A stretch of DNA of 64,000 nt from Aeromonas schubertii (lineage in GTDB: Bacteria; Pseudomonadota; Gammaproteobacteria; Enterobacterales; Aeromonadaceae): assembly GCF_000820105.1 (NCBI RefSeq), contig NZ_CDDB01000028.1:94633-158632 (forward strand), written 5' to 3'. Every line of letters starts with the position of its first letter. Within the stretch, counting starts at the first letter, position 1. Below are positions 1-11,642 of the stretch, piece after piece. The translations under genes were made by a program, and so were the position numbers. The notes under the pieces were generated by a model, which ran no database searches, was not told the origin of the DNA, and saw nothing but the letters and a program-made list of their open reading frames with translations.

Positions 1-1
1 T

Positions 2-1345
2 CCGGGCCCGGTCATCACCCGGTTTGAGCTCGATCTCGCCCCCGGCATGAAGGCGAGCAAGATCACCAACCTGTCGCGGGATCTCGCCCGCTCTCTGTCG
101 GCCAGCAGTGTGCGCGTGGTCGAAGTGATCCCCGGCAAGACCTTCGTGGGCCTCGAGCTACCCAACCGGGTGCGCCAGACCGTCTACCTGCGCGAAGTGC
201 TTGATTGCCCGGGCTTTAGCGAGACCGATAACCCGCTCACCATGGTGCTCGGGCAGGACATCGCCGGCTCCCCTGTGGTGGTCAACCTCGGCAAGATGCC
301 TCATCTCTTGGTCGCCGGTACCACAGGCTCGGGTAAGTCGGTGGGGGTCAACACCATGATCCTCTCCATGCTCTACAAGGCCTCGCCGGATGAGCTGCGC
401 TTTATCATGATCGACCCCAAGATGCTGGAGTTGTCGGTCTACGAAGGCATCCCACACCTGCTCACCGAGGTGGTGACCGACATGAAGGATGCCGCCAACG
501 CCTTGCGCTGGTGCGTGGGGGAGATGGAGCGTCGCTACAAGCTGATGTCGGCGGTCGGGGTGCGTAACCTCAAGGGTTACAACGCCAAGGTGCAGGCCGC
601 CATCGACGAGGGCGATCCCTTGCTCGATCCCCTGTGGCGCCCGGGCGACTCCATGGATGAGATGCCTCCCGAGCTCGAGAAGCTGCCCCATATCGTGGTC
701 GTGGTCGACGAGTTTGCCGACATGATGATGATCGTCGGCAAGAAGGTCGAAGAGCTCATCGCCCGTATCGCCCAGAAGGCGCGGGCCGCGGGTATTCACC
801 TTATCCTCGCCACCCAGCGTCCGTCGGTGGATGTGATCACCGGCCTCATCAAGGCCAATATCCCGACCCGGATCTCGTTCCAGGTGTCGAGCAAGATAGA
901 CTCGCGCACCATCCTGGATCAGGGCGGAGCCGAATCCCTGCTCGGCATGGGTGACATGCTCTACATGCCGGCCGGCACCTCGGACCCGGTGCGGGTGCAC
1001 GGTGCCTTCGTCGACGACCACGAGGTTCACAAGGTAGTGGCCGACTGGAAACTGCGCGGCGAGCCCAACTATATCGACGAGATCCTCGCCGGCGAGAGCA
1101 GTGAGGGCGGCAGTGGCGAATATGGTGGCGAAGGGGATGACGAGCTCGACCCCCTGTTTGACGAGGCGGTGGCTTTCGTGGTGGAGTCCCGTCGTGGCTC
1201 GACCTCCAGCATCCAGCGCAAGTTCAAGATCGGTTATAACCGGGCCGCCCGCATCATCGATCAGATGCAGGATCAGGGCATCGTCAGTGCCCCCGGCAGC
1301 AACGGCCAGCGCGATGTGTTGGCACCGGCACCCATGCGTGATTAA
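2..1345 (+). CDS. ftsK: DNA translocase FtsK, C-terminal part (5' end outside window)
   Basis: The open frame runs from the window edge, so the N-terminal membrane domain and linker lie upstream. FtsK is the septal hexameric DNA pump that segregates chromosome termini and activates XerCD. About 447 residues are visible: the end of the alpha domain, then the RecA-like motor with Walker A (GTTGSGKS, nt 317-340) and Walker B (VVVVDEFAD, nt about 691-720), and a final winged-helix gamma domain (nt about 1140-1330) that in the family reads polar KOPS sites and contacts XerD. No internal damage is seen. The ATG at 47 is internal to the conserved alpha domain and is not the start. Confidence 0.97.
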   Translation, partial: PGPVITRFELDLAPGMKASKITNLSRDLARSLSASSVRVVEVIPGKTFVGLELPNRVRQTVYLREVLDCPGFSETDNPLTMVLGQDIAGSPVVVNLGKMPHLLVAGTTGSGKSVGVNTMILSMLYKASPDELRFIMIDPKMLELSVYEGIPHLLTEVVTDMKDAANALRWCVGEMERRYKLMSAVGVRNLKGYNAKVQAAIDEGDPLLDPLWRPGDSMDEMPPELEKLPHIVVVVDEFADMMMIVGKKVEELIARIAQKARAAGIHLILATQRPSVDVITGLIKANIPTRISFQVSSKIDSRTILDQGGAESLLGMGDMLYMPAGTSDPVRVHGAFVDDHEVHKVVADWKLRGEPNYIDEILAGESSEGGSGEYGGEGDDELDPLFDEAVAFVVESRRGSTSSIQRKFKIGYNRAARIIDQMQDQGIVSAPGSNGQRDVLAPAPMRD

Positions 1346-1390
1346 TGAGACGGCCAGCCCGGTGGCTGGCCCACTAACAGAGAGAATGCG

Positions 1391-2002
1391 ATGAAAAAAG
1401 CCGTAGTCTTAGGAGCCCTGCTGCTCGCCTGCAGCCAGGCCTGGGCCGCCGGGGCGGCCGACCAGCTCAAGCAGAAGCTGGCCGGGGTCAAGCTCTTCTC
1501 CGCCCAGTTCGAGCAGACCGTGTATGACGTCAAGGGGCGAGAGCTACAGAAGGCGGGCGGTACCCTGACCGTTTCCCGTCCCAACCGTTTTAATTGGCAT
1601 ACCACCTCGCCGGACGAGAGCCTGATCGTCTCCGACGGCAAGGATGTCTGGCTGTGGGATCCCTTCGTCGAGCAGGCCACCGCCATGAGCCTCAAGGATG
1701 CGGTGCTCAATACCCCCTTCATCCTCATCTCGGGCACCGACGACCGTTTCTGGAAGAACTACGACGTGACCCGTGAGGGGGATGTCTTCACCGTCACCAG
1801 TCGCAATCAGAGCGAGCTCATCGCCTCGTTTCGGGTGACCTTTGATCGGCAGGACAACATCAGCCGCTTCGATGTGAAGGAGGCCCAGGGCCAGTGGAGC
1901 GAGTTTCGCTTAAGCCACTTCAACCGTCAGCCTGTGCTCAAGGGCAACGAGTTTATCTTTACCCTGCCCAAGGGCGCCGAGCTCGACGATCAGCGTCGCT
2001 GA
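1391..2002 (+). CDS. lolA: Outer-membrane lipoprotein carrier protein LolA
   Basis: LolA is the periplasmic chaperone that takes lipoproteins from the LolCDE ABC transporter and delivers them to LolB at the outer membrane. The 203-residue product starts with a signal peptide (basic KK, hydrophobic VVLGALLLA, probable cleavage after AWA near residue 19). The mature part shows the LolA fold landmarks FSAQFEQTV, a PNRFNW strand and a [10 protein letters not shown] segment. Length is typical for the family. It lies 45 bp after ftsK and 7 bp before rarA, the usual gammaproteobacterial order, so co-transcription is likely. Confidence 0.96.
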   Translation: MKKAVVLGALLLACSQAWAAGAADQLKQKLAGVKLFSAQFEQTVYDVKGRELQKAGGTLTVSRPNRFNWHTTSPDESLIVSDGKDVWLWDPFVEQATAMSLKDAVLNTPFILISGTDDRFWKNYDVTREGDVFTVTSRNQSELIASFRVTFDRQDNISRFDVKEAQGQWSEFRLSHFNRQPVLKGNEFIFTLPKGAELDDQRR

Positions 2003-2009
2003 GGCGCCC

Positions 2010-3347
2010 ATGAGTAACCTCTCCCTCGATTTTTCCTCCGATTTTCGTCCCCTGGCCGCACGGATGCGGCCTGAGACCCTCGAGCAGTACATTGGCCAGC
2101 GCCATATCCTCGGCCCCGACAAGCCCCTGCACAAGGCTATCCGTGCCGGCCACTGTCACTCCATGATCCTCTGGGGCCCCCCCGGCACCGGCAAGACCAC
2201 CCTGGCCGAGCTGGTTGCGCGTTACTGCAGCGCCGAGGTGGAGCGGGTCTCGGCGGTCACCTCCGGTATCAAGGAGGTGCGGGCCGCCATCGACAAGGCC
2301 AAGGAGAACGGCTGGCGCGGGGTGCGCACCATCCTCTTCGTGGATGAGGTGCACCGCTTCAACAAGAGTCAGCAGGATGTCTTCCTGCCCCACATCGAAG
2401 ACGGCACCATCACCTTCATCGGTGCCACCACCGAGAATCCCTCGTTCGAGCTCAACAACGCCCTGCTCTCCCGCGCCCGGGTCTATCTGCTCAAGCGGCT
2501 GGAGGAGGAGGATATTCTGGCCATGATCGAGCAGGCCCTGAGCGATCCGCGCGGCCTGAACGACTCCGCCCTCACCTTCGCCCCCGGGGCCAAGGAGGCG
2601 CTGGCCCGGGTGGTGGACGGGGATGGCCGCAAGGCCCTCAACTACCTGGAGCTGCTGGCCGACATGGCCGAGCCGGGTGAAGGGGGAAACAAGGTGATCG
2701 ACGCCACCCTGCTCTCTGCCGTGGTGGGGGAGCACATCGCCCGCTTCGATAACCGGGGCGATCACTTCTATGACCTCATCTCGGCGGTGCACAAGTCCAT
2801 CCGCGGCTCGGCCCCCGATGCGGCCCTCTATTGGTATGCCCGCATGGTGAGCGCCGGCTGCGATCCCCTCTACATCGCCCGGCGCCTGCTGGCGATTGCC
2901 TCGGAGGACGTGGGCAACGCCGATCCGCGCGCCATGCAGGTGGCCCTGTCGGCCTGGGACTGCTTCCATCGGGTGGGGCCGGCGGAAGGGGAGCGCGCCA
3001 TCGCCCAGGCGATTGTCTATCTGGCCTGCGCCCCCAAGAGCAACGCCGTCTACACCGCCTGGAAGGCGGCACTCGGCGATGCGAAGTCCCAGCCCGACTT
3101 CGAGGTGCCGCCGCACCTTCGCAATGCCCCGACCAGGTTGATGAGTGAGCTGGGCTATGGGGCCGAGTATCGCTACGCCCACGACGAGCCGGGTGCTTAC
3201 GCCGCCGGGGAGGAGTATTTCCCACCCGAGCTGGCCGGTCGGCGTTACTACCAGCCGAGCGATCGCGGGATGGAGATCAAGATTTCGCAAAAACTCGATT
3301 ACTTGCGGGATCTGGATGCACAAAGTTCGCGCAAACGCGGCAAATAG
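2010..3347 (+). CDS. rarA: Replication-associated recombination protein A (RarA/MgsA)
   Basis: A clamp-loader-like AAA+ ATPase that acts at stalled replication forks and binds SSB. The 445-residue protein has Walker [10 protein letters not shown] (about residues 56-64), Walker B FVDEVHRF (110-117), a sensor-1 strand [10 protein letters not shown] and the RarA-specific C-terminal tetramerisation region with [15 protein letters not shown] and [21 protein letters not shown] Shine-Dalgarno sits just before the ATG and overlaps the lolA stop region. Length matches the family (about 447). Confidence 0.96.
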   Translation: MSNLSLDFSSDFRPLAARMRPETLEQYIGQRHILGPDKPLHKAIRAGHCHSMILWGPPGTGKTTLAELVARYCSAEVERVSAVTSGIKEVRAAIDKAKENGWRGVRTILFVDEVHRFNKSQQDVFLPHIEDGTITFIGATTENPSFELNNALLSRARVYLLKRLEEEDILAMIEQALSDPRGLNDSALTFAPGAKEALARVVDGDGRKALNYLELLADMAEPGEGGNKVIDATLLSAVVGEHIARFDNRGDHFYDLISAVHKSIRGSAPDAALYWYARMVSAGCDPLYIARRLLAIASEDVGNADPRAMQVALSAWDCFHRVGPAEGERAIAQAIVYLACAPKSNAVYTAWKAALGDAKSQPDFEVPPHLRNAPTRLMSELGYGAEYRYAHDEPGAYAAGEEYFPPELAGRRYYQPSDRGMEIKISQKLDYLRDLDAQSSRKRGK

Positions 3348-3374
3348 CCGCTGTTCGGGTAAGGTTGCTGCTGA

Positions 3375-4793
<1,419 letters not shown>

Positions 4794-4810
4794 TCCCGCA
4801 GGCGCTGATC

Positions 4811-4843
4811 ACAAGGCCATGGCTCTGCCATGGCCTTGTTCGT
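4811..4843 (+). terminator. Rho-independent terminator of serS
   Basis: A perfect 13-bp stem (4811-4823 with 4827-4839) closes a TCT loop and is followed by a short T-rich tail. It lies 17 bp after the serS stop. Confidence 0.85.
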
Positions 4844-4880
4844 TTTAGCCGCTGTCAATCGTTTTCGTATGGAAAAAAAG

Positions 4881-4901
4881 AGCGCTAACAGGCGCTTTTT
4901 T
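4881..4901 (+). terminator. Second terminator-like hairpin before cvpA
   Basis: AGCGC (4881-4885) pairs with GCGCT (4892-4896), flanked by an A-run on the left and a T-run on the right, so it could work on both strands. It would insulate the cvpA-purF promoter from serS. Confidence 0.5.
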
Positions 4902-4930
4902 GGTCATTTAACACATTTTTATCAAGCAAT

Positions 4931-4946
4931 GCGCAATCGTTTTTGT
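4931..4946 (+). promoter_or_regulatory. PurR-box-like operator upstream of cvpA-purF
   Basis: GCGCAATCGTTTTTGT matches most fixed positions of the enterobacterial PurR operator ANGCAANCGNTTNCNT (central CG and both GCAA/TT cores), differing at the first base and at one C. In E. coli cvpA-purF is repressed by PurR with hypoxanthine or guanine, so this placement 37 bp before cvpA is as expected. Identification is by eye. Confidence 0.65.
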
Positions 4947-4982
4947 TAGACTGCGCCGCAATTTGGAAGGACATCCGTTTCT

Positions 4983-5474
4983 ATGGTCTGGATTGATTAC
5001 GCCATCCTCGGCATCATCGGTTTCTCCGCCCTCATCAGCCTGGTGCGCGGCTTCGTCAAGGAGGCCATGTCGCTCGTCACCTGGTTTGTCGCCTTCTTCA
5101 TCGCCAGCCGTTTCTATCCCGATCTCGCCGTCTACTTCACCGCCTTCTCCGATGCCATCATCCGCAATGGTCTGGCTATTGCAGCCCTGTTCGTGGCGAC
5201 CCTGATCCTGGGTGGCGTGGTGAACTATGTGGTGGGCTTGCTGGTCGAAAAGACCGGACTCTCCGGCACCGACCGGGTGCTCGGCGTCTGTTTCGGCGCG
5301 ATCCGCGGGGTGCTGATCGTCAGCGCCCTGCTCTTTTTTATGGATACCTTTACCAGCCTCTCCCAGACACCCTGGTGGCAGGCGTCGAGGCTGGTGCCCG
5401 AGTTCGGGCTGGTGATCCAGTGGTTCTTTGATTTCATGCAGAACTCATCGAGTTTTCTTAAACAGGTAACCTGA
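4983..5474 (+). CDS. cvpA: CvpA family inner-membrane protein
   Basis: A 163-residue membrane protein, normally the partner of purF. In E. coli it is needed for colicin V production, and in enteric bacteria it contributes to envelope and bile resistance; its molecular activity is unclear. About four hydrophobic segments are visible (IDYAILGIIGFSALISLV, VTWFVAFFIAS, GLAIAALFVATLILGGVV, VLIVSALLFF) with the conserved RG(F/L)VKE region near residue 25. GGAAGGAC at 4965-4972 is the likely SD. purF follows after 18 bp. Confidence 0.93.
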   Translation: MVWIDYAILGIIGFSALISLVRGFVKEAMSLVTWFVAFFIASRFYPDLAVYFTAFSDAIIRNGLAIAALFVATLILGGVVNYVVGLLVEKTGLSGTDRVLGVCFGAIRGVLIVSALLFFMDTFTSLSQTPWWQASRLVPEFGLVIQWFFDFMQNSSSFLKQVT

Positions 5475-5492
5475 CTTCGAGGTAGCAAGGAC

Positions 5493-7013
5493 ATGTGTGG
5501 CATTGTCGGTATTGTTGGCACTACTCCCGTTAACCAGGCGCTCTACGACGCCCTGACGGTGTTGCAACACAGGGGGCAGGATGCGGCCGGGATCGTGACC
5601 GTCGACGAGGGACACTTTCGGCAGCGCAAGGCCAATGGCCTGGTGAAGGATGTCTTCGAGGTGCGCCACATGCAGCGCCTAAAGGGCCAAATGGGCATCG
5701 GTCATGTTCGCTATCCCACCGCCGGCAGCTCCAGCGCCGCCGAGGCCCAGCCCTTCTACGTCAACTCCCCCTACGGGTTGGCACTGGCCCACAACGGTAA
5801 CCTGACCAATGCCCACTTCCTCAAAGAGGAGCAGTTCAAACGGGCGCGTCGCCACATCAACACCACCTCCGACTCCGAGGTGTTGCTCAACGTCCTGGCC
5901 CACGAGCTGGATCTGCTCGACAAGATCTCCCTCTCGCCGGACGATGTCTTCACCGCGGTGCGCCGTACCCACGCACAGGTGCGCGGAGCCTACGCCGTGG
6001 TGACCCTCATCATCGGCCACGGCCTGCTGGCGTTTCGCGATCCCAACGGCATCCGTCCCCTGATCCTGGGGCGTCGCAGCGACGACAAGGGCCAGCTGGA
6101 GTACATGGTCGCCTCCGAGAGTGTGGCCCTCGACGCCATCGGTTTTGACACGGTGCGCGACGTCGCACCGGGCGAGGCCATCTACATCACCGAACAGGGG
6201 CAGCTCTTCTCCATGCAGTGCAGCGAGGCGCCCCAGCACAGCCCTTGCATCTTCGAGTACGTCTACTTTGCCCGTCCCGACTCCTTTATCGACAAGGTCT
6301 CTGTCTACGGGGCGCGCCTCAACATGGGTCGCAAGCTGGGTGAAAAGATAGCCCGGGAGTGGGAGGACCTCGACATCGACGTGGTGATCCCCATCCCCGA
6401 GACCTCCTGCGACATCGCCCTCGAGATCGCCCAGCGCCTCGAGCTGCCCTATCGCCAGGGGTTCGTGAAGAACCGCTACATTGGCCGTACCTTCATCATG
6501 CCGGGCCAGACCCAGCGCAAGAAGTCGGTGCGCCGCAAGCTCAACGCCATCAGCTCCGAGTTCAAGGGAAAGCGGGTGCTGCTGGTCGATGACTCTATCG
6601 TGCGCGGCACCACCTCGGAGCAGATCATCCAGATGGCCCGGGATGCCGGCGCCGCCAAGGTCTACTTCGCCTCTGCCGCCCCCGAGATCCGCTTCCCCAA
6701 CGTCTACGGCATCGACATGCCGAGCGCCAACGAGCTGATTGCCCACGGCCGTGAGGTGGAGGAGATCTGTGCGCTGATCGGTGCCGATGGCCTCATCTTC
6801 CAGGATCTCGAGGATCTGCAGGAGGCGGTGCGCGAGCTCAATCCGGACCTGCGCCACTTCGAGACCTCGGTGTTCAACGGCCACTATGTGACCGCCGATG
6901 TGGATCAGGGTTACCTCGATCACCTCAATGCCATGCGCAGCGACGACAGCAAGGCGGTACGCGAGTGGCAGGAGGGGAGCAGTAACCTGGAGATCTTCAA
7001 CGAAGGAAGTTGA
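5493..7013 (+). CDS. purF: Amidophosphoribosyltransferase
   Basis: First committed enzyme of purine synthesis: PRPP plus glutamine gives phosphoribosylamine. The chain begins MCGIVGI, so Cys2 becomes the N-terminal nucleophile of the glutaminase domain after Met removal. The PRTase half carries the PRPP motif [13 protein letters not shown] near residues 360-372. At 506 residues it has the normal length. An AAGGAC RBS precedes the ATG. It forms an operon with cvpA under the PurR-like box and ends at a UUCG hairpin. Confidence 0.97.
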   Translation: MCGIVGIVGTTPVNQALYDALTVLQHRGQDAAGIVTVDEGHFRQRKANGLVKDVFEVRHMQRLKGQMGIGHVRYPTAGSSSAAEAQPFYVNSPYGLALAHNGNLTNAHFLKEEQFKRARRHINTTSDSEVLLNVLAHELDLLDKISLSPDDVFTAVRRTHAQVRGAYAVVTLIIGHGLLAFRDPNGIRPLILGRRSDDKGQLEYMVASESVALDAIGFDTVRDVAPGEAIYITEQGQLFSMQCSEAPQHSPCIFEYVYFARPDSFIDKVSVYGARLNMGRKLGEKIAREWEDLDIDVVIPIPETSCDIALEIAQRLELPYRQGFVKNRYIGRTFIMPGQTQRKKSVRRKLNAISSEFKGKRVLLVDDSIVRGTTSEQIIQMARDAGAAKVYFASAAPEIRFPNVYGIDMPSANELIAHGREVEEICALIGADGLIFQDLEDLQEAVRELNPDLRHFETSVFNGHYVTADVDQGYLDHLNAMRSDDSKAVREWQEGSSNLEIFNEGS

Positions 7014-7031
7014 GTCATCCGGGGCTGACAG

Positions 7032-7057
7032 CGGGAGTCTTCGGACTCCCGTTTTTC
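7032..7057 (+). terminator. Terminator of cvpA-purF
   Basis: The 8-bp stem CGGGAGTC/GACTCCCG with a TTCG tetraloop (7032-7051) is followed by TTTTTC. Confidence 0.92.
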
Positions 7058-7106
7058 TTGGTGGATGATGGCAGATCCGCTAGGATAGCGGCCCCCTAGA
7101 GTAGCC

Positions 7107-7883
7107 GTGAGACACGATGTGATGATGGATGAGTTGCTGGCGCCGGTGCGGGCCTTCCTGCAATGTGAGACCCCGGATGGCTGGATTGAGGTGGCCCGCC
7201 GGCCGGAGAGCCTGCCGGTGCTGCTGATCGATCACGCCAACTGCGAGACCAAGGCGGCCATGACGGCCCACAGCTTGGTTCGTCGCTACTGCCTGCCCAA
7301 GGGAAAACGCCATCTGTTGCCCAAACTCGATTTCTATCGGGAGTTGGAAGCCATTCCCGAGAAGGCCGAGGTGCTCGGCAAGCGGACCATGGGGGAGGGG
7401 GATCGCACCCTGTTTGCCGAGCTTGAGCGCAATCCCCTGCTGTTTCCCATGGTGCGGCTCATTCAGGAGGAGCTGCACCACTTCGAGCAGGTGCTGGAGA
7501 TCATGACGGCCCGCAACATCCCCTATGAACCCGTCTCCGCCTCTCGTTATGCCCGTGGATTGATGCAGGCAGTGCGTACCCATGAGCCGGCGACCCTGGT
7601 CGACAAACTCATCATAGGGGCCTATATCGAGGCGCGTTCCTGCGAGCGATTTGCCCGGTTGGCGCCCTACCTGGACGAGGAGCTGGGGCGCTTCTACGTC
7701 TCTTTGCTGCGCTCGGAGGCGCGCCATTATCAGGACTACCTGACCCTGGCCGAACAGTTTGCCAATGAGGATATCAGCGAGCGGGTGGCCTTCTTCGGCG
7801 CCCTGGAGGCGAGCCTGATCAATACCCCTGACGAGGAATTTCGGTTCCATAGCGGTCTTCCTGTCAGATCTGACAGTTGTTGA
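7107..7883 (+). CDS. miaE: tRNA-(ms2io6A)-hydroxylase MiaE
   Basis: Non-haem di-iron monooxygenase that hydroxylates ms2i6A at position 37 of tRNAs reading U-starting codons. The protein has the ferritin-like iron ligands expected of the family: CETKAA, EELHHFEQ (ExxH) and a second EARS...EARHYQ pair. The start is uncertain: a GTG at 7107 gives 258 residues, but ATG at 7122 or 7125 (MDELLAPVRAFL) fits family N termini better, and no candidate has a clear SD. MiaE is absent from E. coli but present in Salmonella, Pseudomonas and Aeromonas. Confidence 0.92.
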   Translation: MRHDVMMDELLAPVRAFLQCETPDGWIEVARRPESLPVLLIDHANCETKAAMTAHSLVRRYCLPKGKRHLLPKLDFYRELEAIPEKAEVLGKRTMGEGDRTLFAELERNPLLFPMVRLIQEELHHFEQVLEIMTARNIPYEPVSASRYARGLMQAVRTHEPATLVDKLIIGAYIEARSCERFARLAPYLDEELGRFYVSLLRSEARHYQDYLTLAEQFANEDISERVAFFGALEASLINTPDEEFRFHSGLPVRSDSC

Positions 7884-7951
7884 CGCGCGGTCCGACCACT
7901 ACTCTTGTCAATGTTCCTACTACGAGCGACTCAATTTGTGTTTTTTCACTC

Positions 7952-7977
7952 AAGCCCGGCTTTGCCGGGCTTTTTTT
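7952..7977 (+). terminator. Terminator of miaE
   Basis: AAGCCCGGC (7952-7960) pairs with GCCGGGCTT (7964-7972) across a TTT loop, with an unbroken T-run. Confidence 0.92.
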
Positions 7978-7983
7978 CGTCGT

Positions 7984-8014
7984 AAAAAGCACTCGGGCCA
8001 CATCAGGTGGCCCG
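7984..8014 (-). terminator. Probable terminator of the pspF-sap transcript
   Basis: On the minus strand CGGGCCACC...GTGGCCCG forms a strong stem, followed six bases later by TTTTT. It lies 12-40 bp beyond the sapF stop. Confidence 0.65.
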
Positions 8015-8025
8015 TTTATTGCCGA

Positions 8026-8814
8026 TCAGCGCCGGTATTCGTTGTCGTAGTTCTGGATAAGGCGCTTGGTGACATCGTGCTGGGGATCGGCGAAGACCCG
8101 CAGGGTCTTGCCGCGTTCGACGATGCGTCCCTCGTGCATCACCAGTACCTCGTCACTGATGTGGCTCACCACCCCCAGATCGTTGGCCACCATGATATAG
8201 CTCAGCCCCATGCGCTCCTGCATCTCGAGCAGCAGGTTGATCATCTGGGAGCGCACCGAGATGTCGAGGGTGGCCAGGGTCTCGTCGGCAACCACGATAA
8301 GGGGATTGAGGATGATGGCCCGGGCCAGGGCGACCCGCTGTTTCTGCCCCGCCGCCAGCATGGAGGGGTAGAAGAGGGCGTGGTCAGGCAGCAGCCCAAC
8401 CTGACGCAGGGTCTGCATGACGCGAGCCTCCCGCTCCTCCTCGCTGAGGCTGGTATTGAGGCGCAGGGGCGTCTCCAGGATGCGACCAATGCGCAGCTTG
8501 GGATTGAGGGAGGAGTTGGGGTCCTGAAAGATCATCCGCAGCAGCTTGCAGCGGGTCTGATAGTCCCCATGCACCATGGGTTCGCCGTTGATGCGGATCT
8601 CGCCGCTGCTGGGCTCCACCACTCCGGCCAGGATCTTGGCCAGGGTGCTCTTGCCAGAGCCCGCTTCACCGACGATGGCCAGGGTCTGGCCCACATCGAG
8701 ATCGAAGGAGAGAGGCTTGATGGCCTCCACAGTTTGGCGTCGAAAGAGGCCAATTCGGTTGTGGAAGGTCTTGCTCAGACCCCGGACCTGTAGCAGGGCA
8801 CTCTCTTCACTCAC
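8026..8814 (-). CDS. sapF: Peptide ABC transporter ATP-binding protein SapF
   Basis: One of two ATPases of the Sap system, an inner-membrane importer of the dipeptide/oligopeptide family linked to antimicrobial peptide resistance; in E. coli SapBCDF exports putrescine and SapD affects Trk potassium uptake. The 262-residue protein has Walker [10 protein letters not shown] (49-57), a signature [14 protein letters not shown] (variant of LSGGQ) and Walker B LIVVADE. It starts with GTG overlapping the sapD stop by four bases, so translation is coupled. Confidence 0.94.
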   Translation of the reverse strand: MSEESALLQVRGLSKTFHNRIGLFRRQTVEAIKPLSFDLDVGQTLAIVGEAGSGKSTLAKILAGVVEPSSGEIRINGEPMVHGDYQTRCKLLRMIFQDPNSSLNPKLRIGRILETPLRLNTSLSEEEREARVMQTLRQVGLLPDHALFYPSMLAAGQKQRVALARAIILNPLIVVADETLATLDISVRSQMINLLLEMQERMGLSYIMVANDLGVVSHISDEVLVMHEGRIVERGKTLRVFADPQHDVTKRLIQNYDNEYRR

Positions 8815-9809
8815 TTCTTGCTCTCCTCGAGGTTCAGGGGGAAGTGGCAGCTGAACTGGTGGCCCTTGATCTTGACCATGACAGGGGTCTGCACACAGAG
8901 CTTCTGGGCATAGGGGCAGCGGGGGCCCAGGCGGCAGCCGATGGGCAGATGCTGCAGGGGGGGGATAACCCCGGGCAGGGTATGCAGCCTCGCCTTGTGG
9001 CGCACCAGTTCGTCAAAGTCCGGGCTCGACTTGAGCAGGGCGTCGGTATAGGGGTGGTGGGGGGCCTCCAGGATCTGCTCCCGGGTGCCCACCTCCACCA
9101 TCTGGCCGCAATACATGACGTTGATGTTGTCGGTCAGGTTGGCGATGGCGTCGATGTCGTTGCTGATGAGCAGGATGGTGGTATTGCCCAGCTTGTTCAT
9201 CTTGTCGAGCAGGCGCAGGATCTGTGATTCCGCCGTCGCCTCCATGGTGTTGGTCGGCTCATCGGCCACCAACAGGCGCGGCTGGTTGGCGATGGCCATG
9301 GCGATCATCACCTTCTGGCAGACACCGTCAGAGAGCTCATGGGGATAGGCGCGCATCACCTTCTTGTGATCTTTTATCCCCACCCGGTGCAGCAAGGCGA
9401 CCGCCTGTTTCTTGCGCCACTGGAAGCGCTGCCAGAAGCGCCCCTCGAAGGCCTCGGTCGGGATCGCCTCTTCGAGTTGGACGCCTATCTCTTCGGAGGG
9501 GTCCAGGCTGCTGACCGGGTCCTGGAAGATCATGGCGATCTCGCGTCCCATCAGCTTGCGCCGGGCCTTGGGCTCCATGGTCAGCAAGTCGTGATCGTTA
9601 AAGCGCATGCGATCGGCCCGTACCGTCCAGTTATCCTTGGCCAGCCCCATGATCACCTTGGCAATCAGGCTCTTGCCAGAGCCCGACTCGCCCACCAGGC
9701 CGCGGATCTCACCCTCGGCCAGCGTCAGGCTCACCTTGTCCACCACCTTGACCTTCCCCTGGGGGGTATCGATCTCGATGGTGAGGTTGCGAATATCGAG
9801 CAGCGGCAT
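8811..9809 (-). CDS. sapD: Peptide ABC transporter ATP-binding protein SapD
   Basis: Second ATPase of the Sap importer. Walker [10 protein letters not shown] lies near residues 40-48, Walker [10 protein letters not shown] follows, and the signature is the degenerate LSDGVCQKV; a non-LSGGQ signature is also usual in E. coli SapD, so this is a family trait and not decay. The C-terminal oligopeptide-type extension with three cysteines ([15 protein letters not shown]) is present. A GGGGAGG SD precedes the ATG, which overlaps the sapC stop by one base. Confidence 0.94.
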   Translation of the reverse strand: MPLLDIRNLTIEIDTPQGKVKVVDKVSLTLAEGEIRGLVGESGSGKSLIAKVIMGLAKDNWTVRADRMRFNDHDLLTMEPKARRKLMGREIAMIFQDPVSSLDPSEEIGVQLEEAIPTEAFEGRFWQRFQWRKKQAVALLHRVGIKDHKKVMRAYPHELSDGVCQKVMIAMAIANQPRLLVADEPTNTMEATAESQILRLLDKMNKLGNTTILLISNDIDAIANLTDNINVMYCGQMVEVGTREQILEAPHHPYTDALLKSSPDFDELVRHKARLHTLPGVIPPLQHLPIGCRLGPRCPYAQKLCVQTPVMVKIKGHQFSCHFPLNLEESKK

Positions 9810-10696
9810 CAGTCCTCCCCCTCTTTGAGCGCTTCGCGGATCCCTTCACCCACCATGTTGGTGACCAGCACGCTAAAGAAGATGGCGATGCCGGGCAGGG
9901 TGACGGTCCAGGGAGCGAGATAGACCAGGTCCCCGGACTCGGCGAGCATGGCGCCCCATTCGGGATGGGGAGACTGGGCTCCGAGGCCGAGAAACCCCAC
10001 CGCCGAGATGTCGAGAATGGCCGCCGACAGGGCACGGGTGGTCTGGGTGACCAGGGTATCGACGATATTGGGCAGAACCGCCAGACGCAGGATGCGAAGG
10101 GGAGGAGAGCCATCGAGCTGGCTCGCGATAATGTACTCCTTCTGCATCTCGGCGTGCACCGCGTTGTGGGTGGCGCGGATAAATTGGGGGATGAGTGCGA
10201 GGGTGATGGCGATCAGGGTGTTGCCGAGGCCGGGTCCCAGGATGGCCACCATGATGATGGCCAGCAAGAGCGACGGAATGGAGAGCAGGGTGTCGAGCAG
10301 GTGATTGAGCACGCTCGATTTGATCCCTCGGGTCATGCCGCCGAGGATGCCGATCCCGGTGCCCAGCAACAGGGCGACCACCACGGCCAGCAAGGCGCAA
10401 CCGAAAGTAAGCCTGGCGCCGACCACCAGGCGAGAGAGGATGTCTCGCCCCAGATCGTCGGTGCCGAGAAAATAGTCGATGCTCCCCATGGTCGACCAGG
10501 AGGGGGGCATCAAGAGGGCATTGCTGTGTTGCTCATCGATGCCGTAGGGCACCAGCCAGGGACCTATCAGGGTGACGGCAAGGAGCCCCAGCAGACACCA
10601 GAAGGCCGCCATGGAGAGGGGTTTCTTGCGAAACGAGGCCCAGGTCTGCTCGATGGGCGAGAGGATCCGCAGCTCCGGGTAGAGATTATCTTGCAT
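9809..10696 (-). CDS. sapC: Peptide ABC transporter permease SapC
   Basis: Inner-membrane permease of the DppC/OppC type. The 295-residue chain has an N-terminal cytoplasmic segment, a first membrane helix ([19 protein letters not shown]), a periplasmic loop with [15 protein letters not shown], and five further helices carrying the permease EAA-type loop ([20 protein letters not shown]). It overlaps sapD by one base and sapB by 11. Confidence 0.94.
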   Translation of the reverse strand: MQDNLYPELRILSPIEQTWASFRKKPLSMAAFWCLLGLLAVTLIGPWLVPYGIDEQHSNALLMPPSWSTMGSIDYFLGTDDLGRDILSRLVVGARLTFGCALLAVVVALLLGTGIGILGGMTRGIKSSVLNHLLDTLLSIPSLLLAIIMVAILGPGLGNTLIAITLALIPQFIRATHNAVHAEMQKEYIIASQLDGSPPLRILRLAVLPNIVDTLVTQTTRALSAAILDISAVGFLGLGAQSPHPEWGAMLAESGDLVYLAPWTVTLPGIAIFFSVLVTNMVGEGIREALKEGED

Positions 10697-11639
10697 ACAA
10701 CTCCTTGCGGCGCACCGGATAGATCAGGGTGGCCAGCAGCTCGGTCACCACGTTGGCGAGGATCACAAAACTGGCCACCACCAGCGTGCCTCCCTGGATG
10801 GCGGCATAGTCCTGCAGGGCGATGCTGCTCACCAGCCAGCGGCCGATCCCGGGCCAGTCGAAGATCACCTCGGTGATCATGGCGGCGGTCAGCATGCTGC
10901 CAAATTGCAGGCCGAGCAGGGGGATGACGGGGGGAAGGGCATTCTTGAGCCCATGGCGCCAGACGATCTGGGCCCGGGACAGGCCGCGGCTTGCCGCCGC
11001 CTTCACATAGTTTTGCTTCATCACCACGATGAGGGCGCTGCGGACATGGCGGATCACCTCTGTGGTGGGAACGATGGCCAGCACCAGGCAGGGCAGCACC
11101 ATGTGGCGCAGGGCATCCATCAGGGCCTCATGACGCCAGGGCTGGTCACTCAGAAGAATATCGAGCAGAGGAACGCCGGTGAGAGAGGGAAGATCGTAGC
11201 GCAGGTCCAGCTGGCCCGACGAGGGGAGCCAACCCAGCTCGAGGGAGAAAAACGACACCGCCAGCAGGGCGAGCCAGAAGATGGGGACCGAATAGCCGAT
11301 GAAGGCTCCCCCCATGATGGCCACATCGATCCCCTTGCCCTGGTTGAGGCCTGCCAGCGCCCCCAGAGGGACGCCCAGCAGCAGCGAAATGATGAAGGCG
11401 CTGAAGCACAGCAGCAGGGTCACCGGGAAATAGCGCTCGATAAGCTCGAGTACCGGCAGCCCCGAGGCCTGGGAGAGACCAAAGTCTCCCGACAGGATGC
11501 GCGCCAGGTACTCCGGATAGCCGCTGAGCAGGGGAAGCTCCTGACTGAGCAGGCGATGACCGAGCAGATAGGCGACCAGAGTCAGCACCAGTATGGTGAT
11601 CAGCAGCAGGCTGATGCGACGCAAGGTGTAGATCAGCAT
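10686..11639 (-). CDS. sapB: Peptide ABC transporter permease SapB
   Basis: DppB/OppB-type permease, partner of SapC. The 317-residue protein starts with a long hydrophobic helix (ISLLLITILVLTLVAYLLG) and has the C-terminal EVIFDWPGIG loop typical of this permease class. The conserved stretch MLTAAMITEV precedes it. Its start lies 3 bp after the sapA stop region, within the compact pspF-sapABCDF cluster. Confidence 0.94.
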   Translation of the reverse strand: MLIYTLRRISLLLITILVLTLVAYLLGHRLLSQELPLLSGYPEYLARILSGDFGLSQASGLPVLELIERYFPVTLLLCFSAFIISLLLGVPLGALAGLNQGKGIDVAIMGGAFIGYSVPIFWLALLAVSFFSLELGWLPSSGQLDLRYDLPSLTGVPLLDILLSDQPWRHEALMDALRHMVLPCLVLAIVPTTEVIRHVRSALIVVMKQNYVKAAASRGLSRAQIVWRHGLKNALPPVIPLLGLQFGSMLTAAMITEVIFDWPGIGRWLVSSIALQDYAAIQGGTLVVASFVILANVVTELLATLIYPVRRKELYAR

Positions 11640-11642
11640 GTT

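Noticed and set aside
158-1030. 290-codon open frame on the minus strand within ftsK
   Set aside because: It mirrors the GC-rich coding frame of ftsK, is His/Gly/Asp-rich and has no family resemblance; the same holds for the long antisense frames opposite rarA, serS, purF, speA, rhlE, uvrB and others.
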